Shown here: piece by piece, positions 53,394-62,125 of the stretch
How positions within the stretch are numbered: position 1 is the first letter of the stretch
How the letters are laid out: each line of letters opens with the position of its first letter
Source: Tianweitania aestuarii
Lineage (GTDB): Bacteria; Pseudomonadota; Alphaproteobacteria; Rhizobiales; Rhizobiaceae
Direction of reading: 5' to 3'
Assembly (NCBI RefSeq): GCF_018457165.1
Contig: NZ_JAFMNX010000002.1
Span: 682,001-746,000, forward strand
DNA: 64,000 nt
The notes under the pieces: model-generated
The model's database searches: none
What the model was told of the DNA's origin: nothing
The model's input: the letters and a program-made list of their open reading frames with translations, nothing else
Position numbers and translations under genes: made by a program

Positions 53394-53720
53394 GTGAATC
53401 TCCAAACACGCGCGTTGTTCGAGGCGCGATCAAGGCTGCGCTGCACGGGCCAAGCAGGCCTCGTTGCAGATGCGATGGACAAAGGCATGACAGTTCTTTC
53501 TGGAACCAGCCGGTGGAAACACCGGAACCAGAACAACGTATCACACGGCGATGAGCAAAGAGCCGCCCGGCTCAAGCTCGCTTTGTCTGCCTTGGATTGG
53601 ACGGGATGGTCCCAGTCCGCACTACCGGCAATGAGGGTGTGCCTCTTTGTTTAACCCCGGATTTGGACACCGAGGGGTAACCAGAAAGGCCCGCACCGTC
53701 GTTGCTTCAAGACGTCCTCG
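53394..53720 (-). promoter_or_regulatory. Long structured leader of ornithine decarboxylase, speF element candidate
   Basis: The non-coding region before the ornithine decarboxylase start is unusually long and can form hairpins. The best is at 53499-53532: an inner CCGGTG/CACCGG stem with a four-base loop inside an outer TCTGG/CCAGA stem. A second inverted repeat, AACCCC/GGGGT(T), spans about 53650-53680. In alphaproteobacteria, ornithine decarboxylase genes are preceded by the conserved speF RNA element, and this region has the right place. I cannot match its consensus by eye, so this is a proposal. Confidence 0.4.
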
Positions 53721-53938
53721 GATCAGCGGTGGCCGCTTTACCGACCGGGTTCGTTACTCCCCGGTTACCTGCCCTCGCCTCGCCATTCCGAGGTTTGGGG
53801 GACGCCCACAGGCACGTGCGACTTTGGGCAAGGCGGATATATGCAGACCGTCCGTCACAATCAATGGAAAAACGGACCCAGGTTGAAAAACTTCGCGCAA
53901 ACACCGATGTTGAACAAACCGTATTCGGAGCTTGAACG
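53721..53938. promoter_or_regulatory. Intergenic region upstream of the amidase gene
   Basis: The rest of the 545-base gap between the divergent ornithine decarboxylase and amidase genes contains no convincing gene. A small hairpin AGCGG-TGG-CCGCT lies at about 53726-53738. Promoters of both genes probably lie here. Confidence 0.3.
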
Positions 53939-55126
53939 ATGACCACCCTGAGCGACGGCGTGAACGCCTTCATGCCGAACACCCAAGTCATTGTTTCCGA
54001 AGACAAAGATGGACCCTTGTCCGGATCGAGCTTCGCCGTGAAAGACATCTACGGTGTTGCGGGCCTGCCGACCGGCGGCGGCAATCCGCAGAAGCTGGCG
54101 CAAGCGCAACCGGCCGAAACAACGGCTCCCAGCGTGCAAACCCTGCTCGACGCGGGCGCGCGATTCGCGGGCAAGACGCAGACCGACGAACTCACCTTCT
54201 CCCTGATGGGGCAGAACGCCCATTATCCCGAGCCGATCAACAGCGCCGCACCCGATCGCGTGACCGGCGGATCGTCGTCCGGTTCCGCGGCAGCGGTTGC
54301 GGCCGGCCTGGTGGATTTTGCGCTTGGGTCGGACACCGGCGGTTCGATCCGCGCACCGGCGAGCTTCTGCGGCTTGATCGGTCTGCGCCCGACGCATGGA
54401 GTGATCTCGCTCGACGGCGCAATGCCGCTGGCACCGAGCTTCGACACCTTCGGCTGGTTTGCGCGAAATGCGCAAACCTATGAGCATGTCGCTGACGTGC
54501 TGCTGGGATCCGCACAGACATCCCAAACATGGCGGACGATCCGGCTCGAAGCGCTCGATGCATTGGTGCTGGGATCCGCCGAGGCGGACGAATATGCCCG
54601 CATGGTGGAGACAGCGGCTCCGTTGATCGGCGCCCCGACCGTTGCCGACCCACTCTCCACGTCCCTCGAAGCCCTCTACTGGACCTTCCGCCACATCCAG
54701 GCTTTCGAGGCCTGGCAGGAACACGGCGCGTGGCTGTCTTCCGGAGATCGCGGGTTGGGACCGGGCGTGAAAGAACGCTTCGCCTTCGGACAAACGGTGA
54801 CGCACGACATCTATGACGCCGAAAGCGCCAAGCGCGAGACATTCCGCGACGAGCTTGCCGCGCTTCTGGGTGACGACGGCCTTCTTGTTCTGCCGACCGT
54901 CCCGGGCGCTGCCCCTTTGAAGGCCGCGTCCTTCGACGATCTGCAAGCCTATCGCGAGCGCGCGCTGCAGCTGCTGTGCTTGTCGGGATTGTCCGGCCTG
55001 CCGCAGATCTCGATCCCGCTCGGCACGGTTCACGGCGCGCCGTTCGGTTTGTCGCTGCTGGGTCCAGCTGGCAGCGACCGTCAGCTGGTTTCGCTGGCTA
55101 GCCACATCCTCGAACACAAGGGCTGA
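53939..55126 (+). CDS. Amidase signature family enzyme
   Basis: This 395-residue amidase, of the Ser-cisSer-Lys type, hydrolyses an amide to acid and ammonia. The catalytic Lys35 is in FAVKDIYGV; the Gly/Ser-rich stretch TGGSSSGSAAAVAAG at 109-123 holds the cis-Ser, and Ser136 in SDTGGSIRAPAS is the nucleophile. CGLIGLRPTHG follows. Its length is toward the shorter end of the family. The LysR gene begins five bases after its stop and is likely in the same operon. The natural substrate cannot be told from the sequence. Confidence 0.9.
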   Translation: MTTLSDGVNAFMPNTQVIVSEDKDGPLSGSSFAVKDIYGVAGLPTGGGNPQKLAQAQPAETTAPSVQTLLDAGARFAGKTQTDELTFSLMGQNAHYPEPINSAAPDRVTGGSSSGSAAAVAAGLVDFALGSDTGGSIRAPASFCGLIGLRPTHGVISLDGAMPLAPSFDTFGWFARNAQTYEHVADVLLGSAQTSQTWRTIRLEALDALVLGSAEADEYARMVETAAPLIGAPTVADPLSTSLEALYWTFRHIQAFEAWQEHGAWLSSGDRGLGPGVKERFAFGQTVTHDIYDAESAKRETFRDELAALLGDDGLLVLPTVPGAAPLKAASFDDLQAYRERALQLLCLSGLSGLPQISIPLGTVHGAPFGLSLLGPAGSDRQLVSLASHILEHKG

Positions 55127-55131
55127 AGCTC

Positions 55132-56034
55132 ATGGATACGCTCACCCGTATGCGGGCCTTTATCGATGTGGTGGAAGCGGAAGGCTTTTCGGCCGCCGCG
55201 CGCAAGATCGGGCGCTCCAAGGCGCTGCTTTCGAAATATGTGCGCGAGCTCGAAGACGAACTCGGCGCGCTGCTTCTCAACCGCACGACGCGCCAGTTCT
55301 CCATGACGGAAGCCGGCCACACCTATTATCAGCGCGCGGTCGAGATCGTGCGCGAGATCGACAGCCTGTCGGACACGGTGCGCGAAAGTTCCGGCGATGT
55401 GCGCGGACGCATCAAGATGTCGGCGCCGCGCACCTTCGCCGATGCCGCGATCGGCCAATCGCTGGTGGATTTCGCCAAGGAAAACCCGCAGATCACGCTC
55501 GAAGTGCGGCTCGACGACCGTTTCGTGGATCTGGTGGAAGAAGGGTTCGACCTTGCAATCCGCATCACGCGGCTGGAAAGCTCGTCCTTGATCGCGCGCC
55601 GGCTGGCGCCTTTCACGACGCGGCTTTGCGCTTCGCCGGCACTGATCGAAAAGCACGGCATTCCGCAAAAGCCACAGGATCTCAGCAGCCTTCCCTGCAT
55701 CATCGACACCAATACGCGCTATCTGTCGTCCTGGCCCTTTTCCAACGAAGCCGGCGAAACGATCAGCGTGGGCGTAAGCGGTCCGTTGGAGGTCAACAGC
55801 CCGCTGGCGAGCCGCGCAGCCGCCGTTTCGGGCCTCGGCTTCGCACTCTTGCCCGATTTCGTGGCAGCACCCGCGATCGAAGCCGGAACGCTGGTGTCGG
55901 TGCTGGACGATCGCATTCCGCGCGATGGCGGCATCTTCGTGGTTTATCCCCATCGCCGTTATCTGCCGGCCAAGGTTCGCGCGCTGGTGGATTTCCTCGC
56001 TGCCTGGTTCAAGGCCCGCGAAGCACGGATGTAA
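55132..56034 (+). CDS. LysR-family transcriptional regulator
   Basis: This is a 300-residue LysR regulator: an N-terminal winged helix-turn-helix (MRAFIDVVEAEGFSAAARKI, then SKALLSKYVRELEDELGALL) and a two-lobed periplasmic-binding-like ligand domain (IKMSAPRTFADAAIGQSLVD through the C-terminus). It is five bases after the amidase gene and on the same strand, an unusual order for LysR proteins, which are more often divergent from their target. The ligand is unknown. Confidence 0.92.
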   Translation: MDTLTRMRAFIDVVEAEGFSAAARKIGRSKALLSKYVRELEDELGALLLNRTTRQFSMTEAGHTYYQRAVEIVREIDSLSDTVRESSGDVRGRIKMSAPRTFADAAIGQSLVDFAKENPQITLEVRLDDRFVDLVEEGFDLAIRITRLESSSLIARRLAPFTTRLCASPALIEKHGIPQKPQDLSSLPCIIDTNTRYLSSWPFSNEAGETISVGVSGPLEVNSPLASRAAAVSGLGFALLPDFVAAPAIEAGTLVSVLDDRIPRDGGIFVVYPHRRYLPAKVRALVDFLAAWFKAREARM

Positions 56035-56129
56035 GGGATCAGTCTGGAGTGAGTTTACTTCGCTAGGCTTATTTCGTCCCACTTTCGCCGAACTCCTCGG
56101 CACAGTGGCGCCAACAACGGGAGCCGGCG

Positions 56130-56795
56130 ATGCGCCTTTCACGACGAGTCGTCACCAGCCTTGCTGCGCTGGGTGCGCTTGCAGCGTCCACCACGCCGGC
56201 TTTTGTGCATCCGCACATCTTTGCCGAAGCGCGTCTCGATGTGGTGATCGGTGCAGACAACAAGGTCCAGGCGCTGCAGCATGTTTGGCGCTTCGACGAC
56301 CTGTTTTCGAGCACCGTGCTGGTGGAGTTCGACGCCAACAAGGATCTGAAGCTCGATCATCACGAGCTGGAGGAAGTCGGCAAGACCGTCCATGAATCAC
56401 TTGCCGAATACAATTACTTCCAGGTCGTGACGCAGGACGGCAAGGACGTGAAGATGGTCGCGCCCGACAAGCTGATCGCCATGATGGAAGACAACCAGCT
56501 GATCATCGTATTCGAATCCAAGCTCGCCGAGCCCCTGCCCTTGAAGGGCAAGCTCGATTTCGGCGTTTACGACCCGACCTTTTACACTGCGATCGATTTC
56601 GTGGACGATCACGCCATGGCTGCCGAACATCTGCCCAAGGCCTGCAGCCGCTCCGTGATCCGTCCCGATCCGGATGAAGCGATCGCCGCCAACCAGTCCA
56701 CGCTCACCGATGCCTTCTTCAACGATCCGACAGGCACGGACATGAGCAAGATCTTCGCGACCAAACTTGAACTGAACTGCACAGCTGCTGGATGA
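56130..56795 (+). CDS. DUF1007 periplasmic partner of the nickel/cobalt exporter
   Basis: This 221-residue protein has a signal peptide (MRLSRRVVTSLAALGALAAS, cleavage near STTPAFVHP). Mature motifs HPHIFAEARLDVVI and LQHVWRFDDLFSS, and the EF-hand-like DANKDLKLDHHELEEV, are typical of DUF1007. Members pair with NicO/RcnA-type exporters as here, where the exporter gene starts five bases on. Its exact function is not established; a periplasmic metal-binding helper is likely. Confidence 0.9.
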   Translation: MRLSRRVVTSLAALGALAASTTPAFVHPHIFAEARLDVVIGADNKVQALQHVWRFDDLFSSTVLVEFDANKDLKLDHHELEEVGKTVHESLAEYNYFQVVTQDGKDVKMVAPDKLIAMMEDNQLIIVFESKLAEPLPLKGKLDFGVYDPTFYTAIDFVDDHAMAAEHLPKACSRSVIRPDPDEAIAANQSTLTDAFFNDPTGTDMSKIFATKLELNCTAAG

Positions 56796-56799
56796 TTGC

Positions 56800-57891
56800 A
56801 TGAAGAAGAACGCCGCGCGCGCGATGTTCGCGCTGATCGCCGTTGCTTTCGTCATGACCCACTTTCTGGGCCATGCTCACGCACAAAGCTCGTTGGGCAT
56901 CGGCACGGCCGAGCCATCGATGGCGCCCACCGGGTTTTTCGGCGGGTTCTTTCAATGGGTGAACGCCTATCAGCAGAGCTTTTACCGCGCCATGACGGTA
57001 GCGCTGAAGGGCATGCGCGATGATGGCTCGCAGCTTTGGCTGCTGATCGGGCTGTCTTTCGCCTATGGCATCTTCCACGCAGCCGGCCCCGGCCACGGCA
57101 AGGTGGTGATTTCGAGCTACATGCTGGCCAACAACGTGGCCTTGCGGCGCGGCATCGTTCTTTCGGTGATCTCCTCGCTGCTGCAGGGTTTGTCGGCGGT
57201 GATCGTCATCGGCACCGTGTTTCTGTTCCTGCGCGGCACGTCGATCTCCATGACAAAGGCAACGTGGTTCCTGGAAGTGCTGAGCTTCGCCATGGTGGCC
57301 GCTTACGGCGCCTGGCTGCTTGCGCGCAAGCTGCGGAAGTTCATGCCAGCCCTGATGCCGCGTCCCGCGATGGCGACAAGCAGCGGCGCACCCATTCACG
57401 ACCTGTTTGACGCGCAGCCGGCCTGTGAGACGCCGTCGGTGATGAACCGCAGCGCCGCTGCCACCACCGGTTCGCGTTTCAGCGCCAGCGAAGCGACGGC
57501 CGAACGCATGGAAATCTGCGACGATTGCGGCCAGATGCATGCCGTCGATCCATCGCGCCTCCAGGGCGAGCGCTTCGATCTGCGCGCGGCCTGGGCGGCG
57601 ATCGTTGCCGTTGGCCTGCGCCCCTGCTCCGGCGCGCTGATCGTTCTGACCTTCTCGCTGCTGAACGGGCTTTGGTTCGGCGGCATCGTTTCGGTCTTCG
57701 CCATGGCGCTTGGTACGGCCATCACCGTGTCGCTGCTGGCAACCCTGGCCGTGATGGCGAAGAACGTGGCGCTCTCGGTTTCCGGCCAAGGCTCGTTCGG
57801 GGCGGCGGTTCACACCACGATCGAGATCGCGGGTGCGGCGGCGCTGCTCCTGATCGGTCTCGCCTTGCTCGGCGCCAGCCTGTCAGCCTAG
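56800..57891 (+). CDS. NicO/RcnA-family nickel/cobalt exporter
   Basis: This is a 363-residue inner-membrane metal exporter. An N-terminal helix or signal is followed by the signature HAAGPGHGK (93-101) with His93 and His99, then about six helices, the middle ones carrying RPCSGALIVLT (274-284). The cytoplasmic or periplasmic loop between them (about 180-265) contains CDDCGQMH, i.e. Cys240, Cys243 and His247, a plausible metal site. It is coupled to the DUF1007 gene. The 3' end overlaps the convergent methionine aminopeptidase gene by nine bases. Metal specificity, nickel or cobalt, cannot be told apart. Confidence 0.9.
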   Translation: MKKNAARAMFALIAVAFVMTHFLGHAHAQSSLGIGTAEPSMAPTGFFGGFFQWVNAYQQSFYRAMTVALKGMRDDGSQLWLLIGLSFAYGIFHAAGPGHGKVVISSYMLANNVALRRGIVLSVISSLLQGLSAVIVIGTVFLFLRGTSISMTKATWFLEVLSFAMVAAYGAWLLARKLRKFMPALMPRPAMATSSGAPIHDLFDAQPACETPSVMNRSAAATTGSRFSASEATAERMEICDDCGQMHAVDPSRLQGERFDLRAAWAAIVAVGLRPCSGALIVLTFSLLNGLWFGGIVSVFAMALGTAITVSLLATLAVMAKNVALSVSGQGSFGAAVHTTIEIAGAAALLLIGLALLGASLSA

Positions 57892-58644
57892 CTCGTCGGG
57901 GCGCAGCGTCAGCACAGATACGCCGGAAGCGGTAACTGCCACCGTGTGCTCGAACTGCGCCGACAAGGACCCGTCGCGTGTCACCACAGTCCAGCCATCG
58001 GCCTGCGTGCGCACGCTGCGGCGACCGCGATTGAGCATCGGCTCGATCGTGAACACCATGCCTTCACGCAGCACCATCCCCGTTCCCGGCTTGCCGAAAT
58101 GGAGGATCTGCGGTTCTTCATGCATCTCGCGCCCGATGCCGTGACCGCAGAACTCGTGCACCACGGAATAGCCGTTGCGCTTGGCATGACGCTCGATGGC
58201 ATAGCCGATATCGCCGAGACGCGCGCCGGGACGAACGGCATGGATGCCCTGCCACATCGCATCATAGGTGGTTTGCACCAACAGCCTGGCCGCCGGGTTC
58301 ACCTCGCCCACCAGATAGGTCTTGCTGGAATCGGCGATGAACCCGTTCTTTTCCAGCGTGATGTCGAAGTTGACGATGTCGCCGTCCCCAAGCACGTCGG
58401 ATGACGACGGCACGCCATGGCACACGACCTCGTTGATCGAGGCGTTGAGCACGAAGCCATAATCATACTGCCCCTTGCTCGCAGGACGCGCGGCGAGATC
58501 ATGCGTGATGAAGCGCTCCACCATGTCGTTGATCTCGAGCGTCGATCTGCCTAGAAGCGGCGTGCGGTCGATCAGCGTGAAAACGGATGCGAGCAGCCGG
58601 CCGGACTCAGCCAGAAGGGCCACCTCATGAGGCTGCTTGGTCAT
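57883..58644 (-). CDS. map: Type I methionine aminopeptidase
   Basis: This is a 253-residue metalloprotease that removes N-terminal methionine. All five metal ligands are present: Asp94 (NFDIT), Asp105 (FIADSSKTY), His168 (CGHGIG), Glu201 (FTIEPML) and Glu232 (QFEHTVAV), plus the substrate His76 (VCHGVPSS). The N-terminus lacks a zinc-finger extension. Its ATG overlaps the stop of the ParD-like gene by four bases. In this order a ParD-like/map pair is found apart from the main housekeeping map, so this may be a second copy. Confidence 0.93.
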   Translation of the reverse strand: MTKQPHEVALLAESGRLLASVFTLIDRTPLLGRSTLEINDMVERFITHDLAARPASKGQYDYGFVLNASINEVVCHGVPSSSDVLGDGDIVNFDITLEKNGFIADSSKTYLVGEVNPAARLLVQTTYDAMWQGIHAVRPGARLGDIGYAIERHAKRNGYSVVHEFCGHGIGREMHEEPQILHFGKPGTGMVLREGMVFTIEPMLNRGRRSVRTQADGWTVVTRDGSLSAQFEHTVAVTASGVSVLTLRPDELG

Positions 58645-58853
58645 CCGTCAAGCACCGCCGTTGAAGGCGCGGAAACGCCAGCCGAACTCAGCTCGCGCGC
58701 CATGATCTCAGTGAACGGCACCGTCGGATTGGTTTCGCAGAGCATGCCGATCCTGATCCAGTAGGCCGCCTGCGCATTGATCGACCGGCAAGACACCTTG
58801 CTGACACGGCGCAGCTGCTCATGCAGCTCGTCATCGATGTTCACGATGCCCAT
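58641..58853 (-). CDS. ParD-like family protein upstream of map
   Basis: This 70-residue small protein begins MGIVNIDDELHEQLRRVSKV, followed by SINAQAAYWIRIGMLCETNP, which matches the ParD-like family, resembling the ribbon-helix-helix part of antitoxins. No ParE-type toxin gene is adjacent; the partner is map. The ATG is chosen with GGATGAG ahead; an in-frame ATG twelve bases upstream would overlap the inverted repeat at 58861-58883. It probably binds that repeat and regulates its own operon. Confidence 0.85.
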   Translation of the reverse strand: MGIVNIDDELHEQLRRVSKVSCRSINAQAAYWIRIGMLCETNPTVPFTEIMARELSSAGVSAPSTAVLDG

Positions 58854-58860
58854 AATCTCA

Positions 58861-58883
58861 TCCATATATGAACCATATATGGA
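58861..58883. promoter_or_regulatory. Perfect inverted repeat, operator candidate of the ParD-like gene
   Basis: TCCATATATG and CATATATGGA form a perfect 10-base inverted repeat with a three-base spacer, directly upstream of the ParD-like start. Its symmetry and place are those of an RHH-protein operator that would control the ParD-like/map operon. Confidence 0.7.
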
Positions 58884-58927
58884 TTGACTACACATCATCT
58901 ACAAGGATGCCAAGAGCGCTGGAGATC

Positions 58928-59131
58928 TCAGCGCCCCGCTTGCCGCCGGCTGCGCAGATAGAACACGCCGAAAAAGGCCAGAACGAAGACAACGGCAATG
59001 ATGCCGGCCGCCATGGTGGAATAGCTGCCGACGGCGAGCATGATCTTGGGCAGCAGAAAGGCTCCGACGCCGAAAACCAGAAGGAAGATGGCAGCAGCGA
59101 GCACTGGGCCGCGATTTTCGGGAGCGATCAT
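58928..59131 (-). CDS. Small two-helix membrane protein downstream of the CDF exporter
   Basis: This 67-residue protein has two membrane helices (LAAAIFLLVFGVGAFLLPKI and AAGIIAVVFVLAFFGVFYLR) and a basic C-terminus (SRRQAGR). The start MIAPENRGPVL lies 26 bases after the end of the CDF gene on the same strand. No catalytic or metal motif is visible. It may stabilise a membrane complex, but its role is unknown. Confidence 0.7.
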   Translation of the reverse strand: MIAPENRGPVLAAAIFLLVFGVGAFLLPKIMLAVGSYSTMAAGIIAVVFVLAFFGVFYLRSRRQAGR

Positions 59132-59157
59132 GTCCGGTCCTTTCGAGCGATCGGCAA

Positions 59158-60144
59158 TCAGTGCGCGTGCGCGTGCGCAGCGACGTCGGCGCAGGTGTCG
59201 CGCTCGGTTTCCACCGTCGCATGGGCGATATTGTGCCGCTCGGCCAAACGCTTCTTGACGGCGCGCACCACGCTGGAGGGTTCGGCGTCGTCCGTCAAAC
59301 AGGCATGCAGCGTGGCGATGTTGCGCGATCCGTCCATCGACCAGACATGCATGTGATGCACTTCTCGCACGCCAGCGATGCTGGATTCGAGGTCGCGAAC
59401 CACCTCGTCGCGGTCGAGCCGGTCTGGAACGCCTTCCAGGAGAACCTGGCCGGATTCGCGCATCAGAGCCCAGGCGCTGCGGAACAGAAGAACGGCAACC
59501 AGCACCGACAGGATCGGATCGATCGGCCACCAGCCGGTCGCGATGATCACCAGGGCGGCCACGATTGCCGCGACCGAGCCGAGCAGATCGCCCAGCACAT
59601 GCAGGATCGCGCCGCGCATGTTCAAACTGTCGCGGTCTCCGCCATGCAGCACAAAGAATGCGGCGATGTTGACGAGGAGACCAAGCACGGCGATGCCCAG
59701 CATCGGCAGGCCCAGAACCTGCACCGGCTCAAAGGCGCGGCGTACGGCCTCATAAAGAATAAACAGACCGATCGCGAAGACGGTCAGGCCGTTCGTATAA
59801 GCGACCAGCGTTTTTACGCGGTCGAAGCCATAGGTCAGACGCCCGGTCGGTGCGCGGTCGCCGAGATGAAAAGCATACCAGGCCAGAAGCAGGGCGATGG
59901 AATCAGTCAGCATATGGCCGGCATCGGCCACCAGCGCCAGCGAACCGGTGAGCAGGCCGCCGATCGCTTCGGCAACCATGAAACCGCCGGTCAGAAGCGC
60001 TGCGATCAGCACCCGCTTCTTGTCGGTGGAACCATGCACATGGCCGTGCCCATGATGATGACCACCATGGCCGTGATCATGCGCGCCGCCACCGTGAGCA
60101 TGCGTCTCGTGCGAATGGTCGTGATGAGCGTGAGCCTGCGCCAT
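59158..60144 (-). CDS. CDF-family zinc/cobalt exporter
   Basis: This 328-residue cation diffusion facilitator is a proton antiporter exporting Zn, Co or similar divalent metals. Sixteen of the first 37 residues are His (HDHSHETHAHGGG, HGHGGHHHGHGHVH), a metal-binding tail. Membrane segments start near residue 45. The transport site is HMLTD (His77, Asp81) and HVLGD (His181, Asp185), the usual HxxxD-HxxxD pair of zinc-type members. A cytoplasmic ferredoxin-like domain follows (REVHHMHVWSMDGSRNIATL). The C-terminus is again His-rich. GNAT and small membrane protein genes flank it on the same strand. It may be an operon. Confidence 0.92.
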   Translation of the reverse strand: MAQAHAHHDHSHETHAHGGGAHDHGHGGHHHGHGHVHGSTDKKRVLIAALLTGGFMVAEAIGGLLTGSLALVADAGHMLTDSIALLLAWYAFHLGDRAPTGRLTYGFDRVKTLVAYTNGLTVFAIGLFILYEAVRRAFEPVQVLGLPMLGIAVLGLLVNIAAFFVLHGGDRDSLNMRGAILHVLGDLLGSVAAIVAALVIIATGWWPIDPILSVLVAVLLFRSAWALMRESGQVLLEGVPDRLDRDEVVRDLESSIAGVREVHHMHVWSMDGSRNIATLHACLTDDAEPSSVVRAVKKRLAERHNIAHATVETERDTCADVAAHAHAH

Positions 60145-60159
60145 AATCGTCGTCTCTGC

Positions 60160-60840
60160 TTAAGCAACCTTGTGCTGCAAGTCGCCGAGCTTGCGCTTCT
60201 GCCTGCCGTCGGCATCGAAATTGCGGGGATCGAGCCAGGCGTCATAAGCAGCCTTCAAGGCCGGCCATTCGCTGTCTAGCATGGAAAACCAGGCCGTGTC
60301 GCGGTTCTCGCCCTTTTGAATCATGTGCTGGCGAAACACGCCTTCGAAGGTGAAGCCGAACCGCTCCGCCGCGCGCTTCGACGGCTCGTTGCGGTTGTTG
60401 CACTTCCATTCGTAACGGCGATAGCCGAGATCGAACACGTATCTGGCGAACAGATACATGGCTTCGGTGGCGCCGGGTGTTTTCGACAGATCAGGCCCCC
60501 AGTAAACGTTGCCGATCTCGGCGACGCCATTGGTCGCGTCGATCCGCATCAGCGCCTGCCGCCCGACTGCTTTGTCCGTTCTCTGATCAACGACAGCAAA
60601 GAACAGCGGATCTTCGCTGGCGGCACATTTCTCCATCCACACATCGAAAACCGCACGACCGGTTGCCGCTTCCTCGAACAGATAGCGGAAGCGTTCAGCC
60701 GAATGCGACGCTTGCGAGGCCGCAAACAGATCGTCGCCATGCCTCGCCGGGTCGAGCGGCTCCAGCCGGACATAGTGGCCTTGCAGCATCTTGCGCTCGG
60801 GACGCTGGCGCGGGGTCCAGTGGCTGAGATCGGCGTGCAT
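60160..60840 (-). CDS. RimL-like GNAT N-acetyltransferase
   Basis: This 226-residue GNAT protein is of the RimJ/RimL type, with YVRLEPLDPARHGDDLFAAS near the N-terminus, IGNVYWGPDLSKTPGATEAM and YRRYEWKCNNRNEPSKRAAE for the acetyl-CoA fold and RFGFTFEGVFRQHM. Such enzymes acetylate proteins or small molecules. It lies fifteen bases before the CDF gene and divergent from the aminotransferase gene. The link to metal export is not evident. Confidence 0.9.
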   Translation of the reverse strand: MHADLSHWTPRQRPERKMLQGHYVRLEPLDPARHGDDLFAASQASHSAERFRYLFEEAATGRAVFDVWMEKCAASEDPLFFAVVDQRTDKAVGRQALMRIDATNGVAEIGNVYWGPDLSKTPGATEAMYLFARYVFDLGYRRYEWKCNNRNEPSKRAAERFGFTFEGVFRQHMIQKGENRDTAWFSMLDSEWPALKAAYDAWLDPRNFDADGRQKRKLGDLQHKVA

Positions 60841-60931
60841 GGGTGAATTACCTCAGGACAGTTCGGCATTGCAGTTCGTTTGCGTTCTGGCACAACTCAC
60901 CCGGAGGGAAAGACCCAGCGGAGGAACCGGG

Positions 60932-62125
60932 ATGATCCAGACAATCGCAGGCTTCGACAGGATGGGCGAAGAAAACGCCTTCGCCGTCCTGGCGCGCGCC
61001 ACCGCTCTTTCGCAGGAAGGACGCGACATCATCAATCTGGGCATCGGCCAGCCGGATTTCCGCACGCCCGACCACATCGTCGAAGCCGCGATCAAGGCCC
61101 TGCGTGACGGTCATCACGGTTACACCCCGGCAACCGGTCTGCTCGCCACCCGCGAAGCCGTTGTTCGCCGCACGCTGACCACCACCGGCGTCGAAGTCTC
61201 GCCCGAAAGCGTGATGATCCTGCCCGGCGGCAAGCCGACCATGTTTGCGGCGATCACGATGTTCGGCGAACCGGGCGTCGACATCCTGTATCCCGATCCG
61301 GGCTTCCCGATCTATCGCTCCATGATCGAGTTTACCGGCGCGCGTCCCGTCCCCGTTCCGATCCGCGAAGAAAACGGCTTCGCCTTCTCGGCAGCCGAGA
61401 CGCTTTCGCTGATCACCCCGCAAACCCGGCTCCTGATCCTGAACTCGCCCGCCAACCCCACCGGCGGCGTCACTCCGCGTTCAGAGATCGAAGCGCTGGT
61501 GAAAGGACTGGAAGCACATCCGCAGGTCGCGATCCTGTCCGACGAGATCTACGACACGATGATCTATGACGGGCAAGCGCATACTTCGCTTCTGCAGTTC
61601 CCCGAAATTCGAGACCGGCTGATCATCCTCAACGGCTGGTCGAAGACCTGGGCGATGACCGGCTGGCGAATGGGCTGGTCGATCTGGCCAAATGCGCAAA
61701 AGAGCGCAAATCTGTACGATAAAGTGCGCAAATTGGCCGTCAATTGCTGGTCCTGCGTCAACGCGCCAGCGCAATATGCTGGGATCGCGGCCATCGACGG
61801 GCCGCAGGATGCAGTCGAAGCGATGATGCGCGCCTTCGACAAACGCCTCCAGCTGGTGGTCGAGGGCCTGAACGCGCTGCCCGAAATCCACTGCGCCATC
61901 CCGAAAGGCGCCTTCTACGCCTTTCCGAATATCTCCGGTACAGGCTGGAAAGCAAAGAAACTCGCCTCCGCCCTCCTCGAAGACGCTGGCGTCGCACTGA
62001 TCGGCGGTCCGGACTTCGGCGTTCTGGGCGAAGGCTATCTGCGCCTGTCCTACGCCAATTCCGAAGACAATATCGCACTGGCACTGGAGCGGATGAAAGC
62101 CTTCCTGGAAGCCAATCCCGCCTAG
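60932..62125 (+). CDS. PLP-dependent aminotransferase class I/II
   Basis: This 397-residue fold-type I aminotransferase starts at [20 protein letters not shown], with GAGGAAC ahead of the ATG. Conserved features are [56 protein letters not shown], and the PLP lysine in [16 protein letters not shown] near residue 235. It resembles aspartate/tyrosine-type enzymes of the family I-gamma, but its true substrates are unknown. The stop overlaps that of the convergent SDR gene by four bases (CTAG). Confidence 0.9.
   Translation: MIQTIAGFDRMGEENAFAVLARATALSQEGRDIINLGIGQPDFRTPDHIVEAAIKALRDGHHGYTPATGLLATREAVVRRTLTTTGVEVSPESVMILPGGKPTMFAAITMFGEPGVDILYPDPGFPIYRSMIEFTGARPVPVPIREENGFAFSAAETLSLITPQTRLLILNSPANPTGGVTPRSEIEALVKGLEAHPQVAILSDEIYDTMIYDGQAHTSLLQFPEIRDRLIILNGWSKTWAMTGWRMGWSIWPNAQKSANLYDKVRKLAVNCWSCVNAPAQYAGIAAIDGPQDAVEAMMRAFDKRLQLVVEGLNALPEIHCAIPKGAFYAFPNISGTGWKAKKLASALLEDAGVALIGGPDFGVLGEGYLRLSYANSEDNIALALERMKAFLEANPA

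Noticed and set aside
58641-58853. Type II toxin-antitoxin system
   Set aside because: The antitoxin-like gene has no ParE or other toxin gene beside it; the coupled gene is a complete methionine aminopeptidase.
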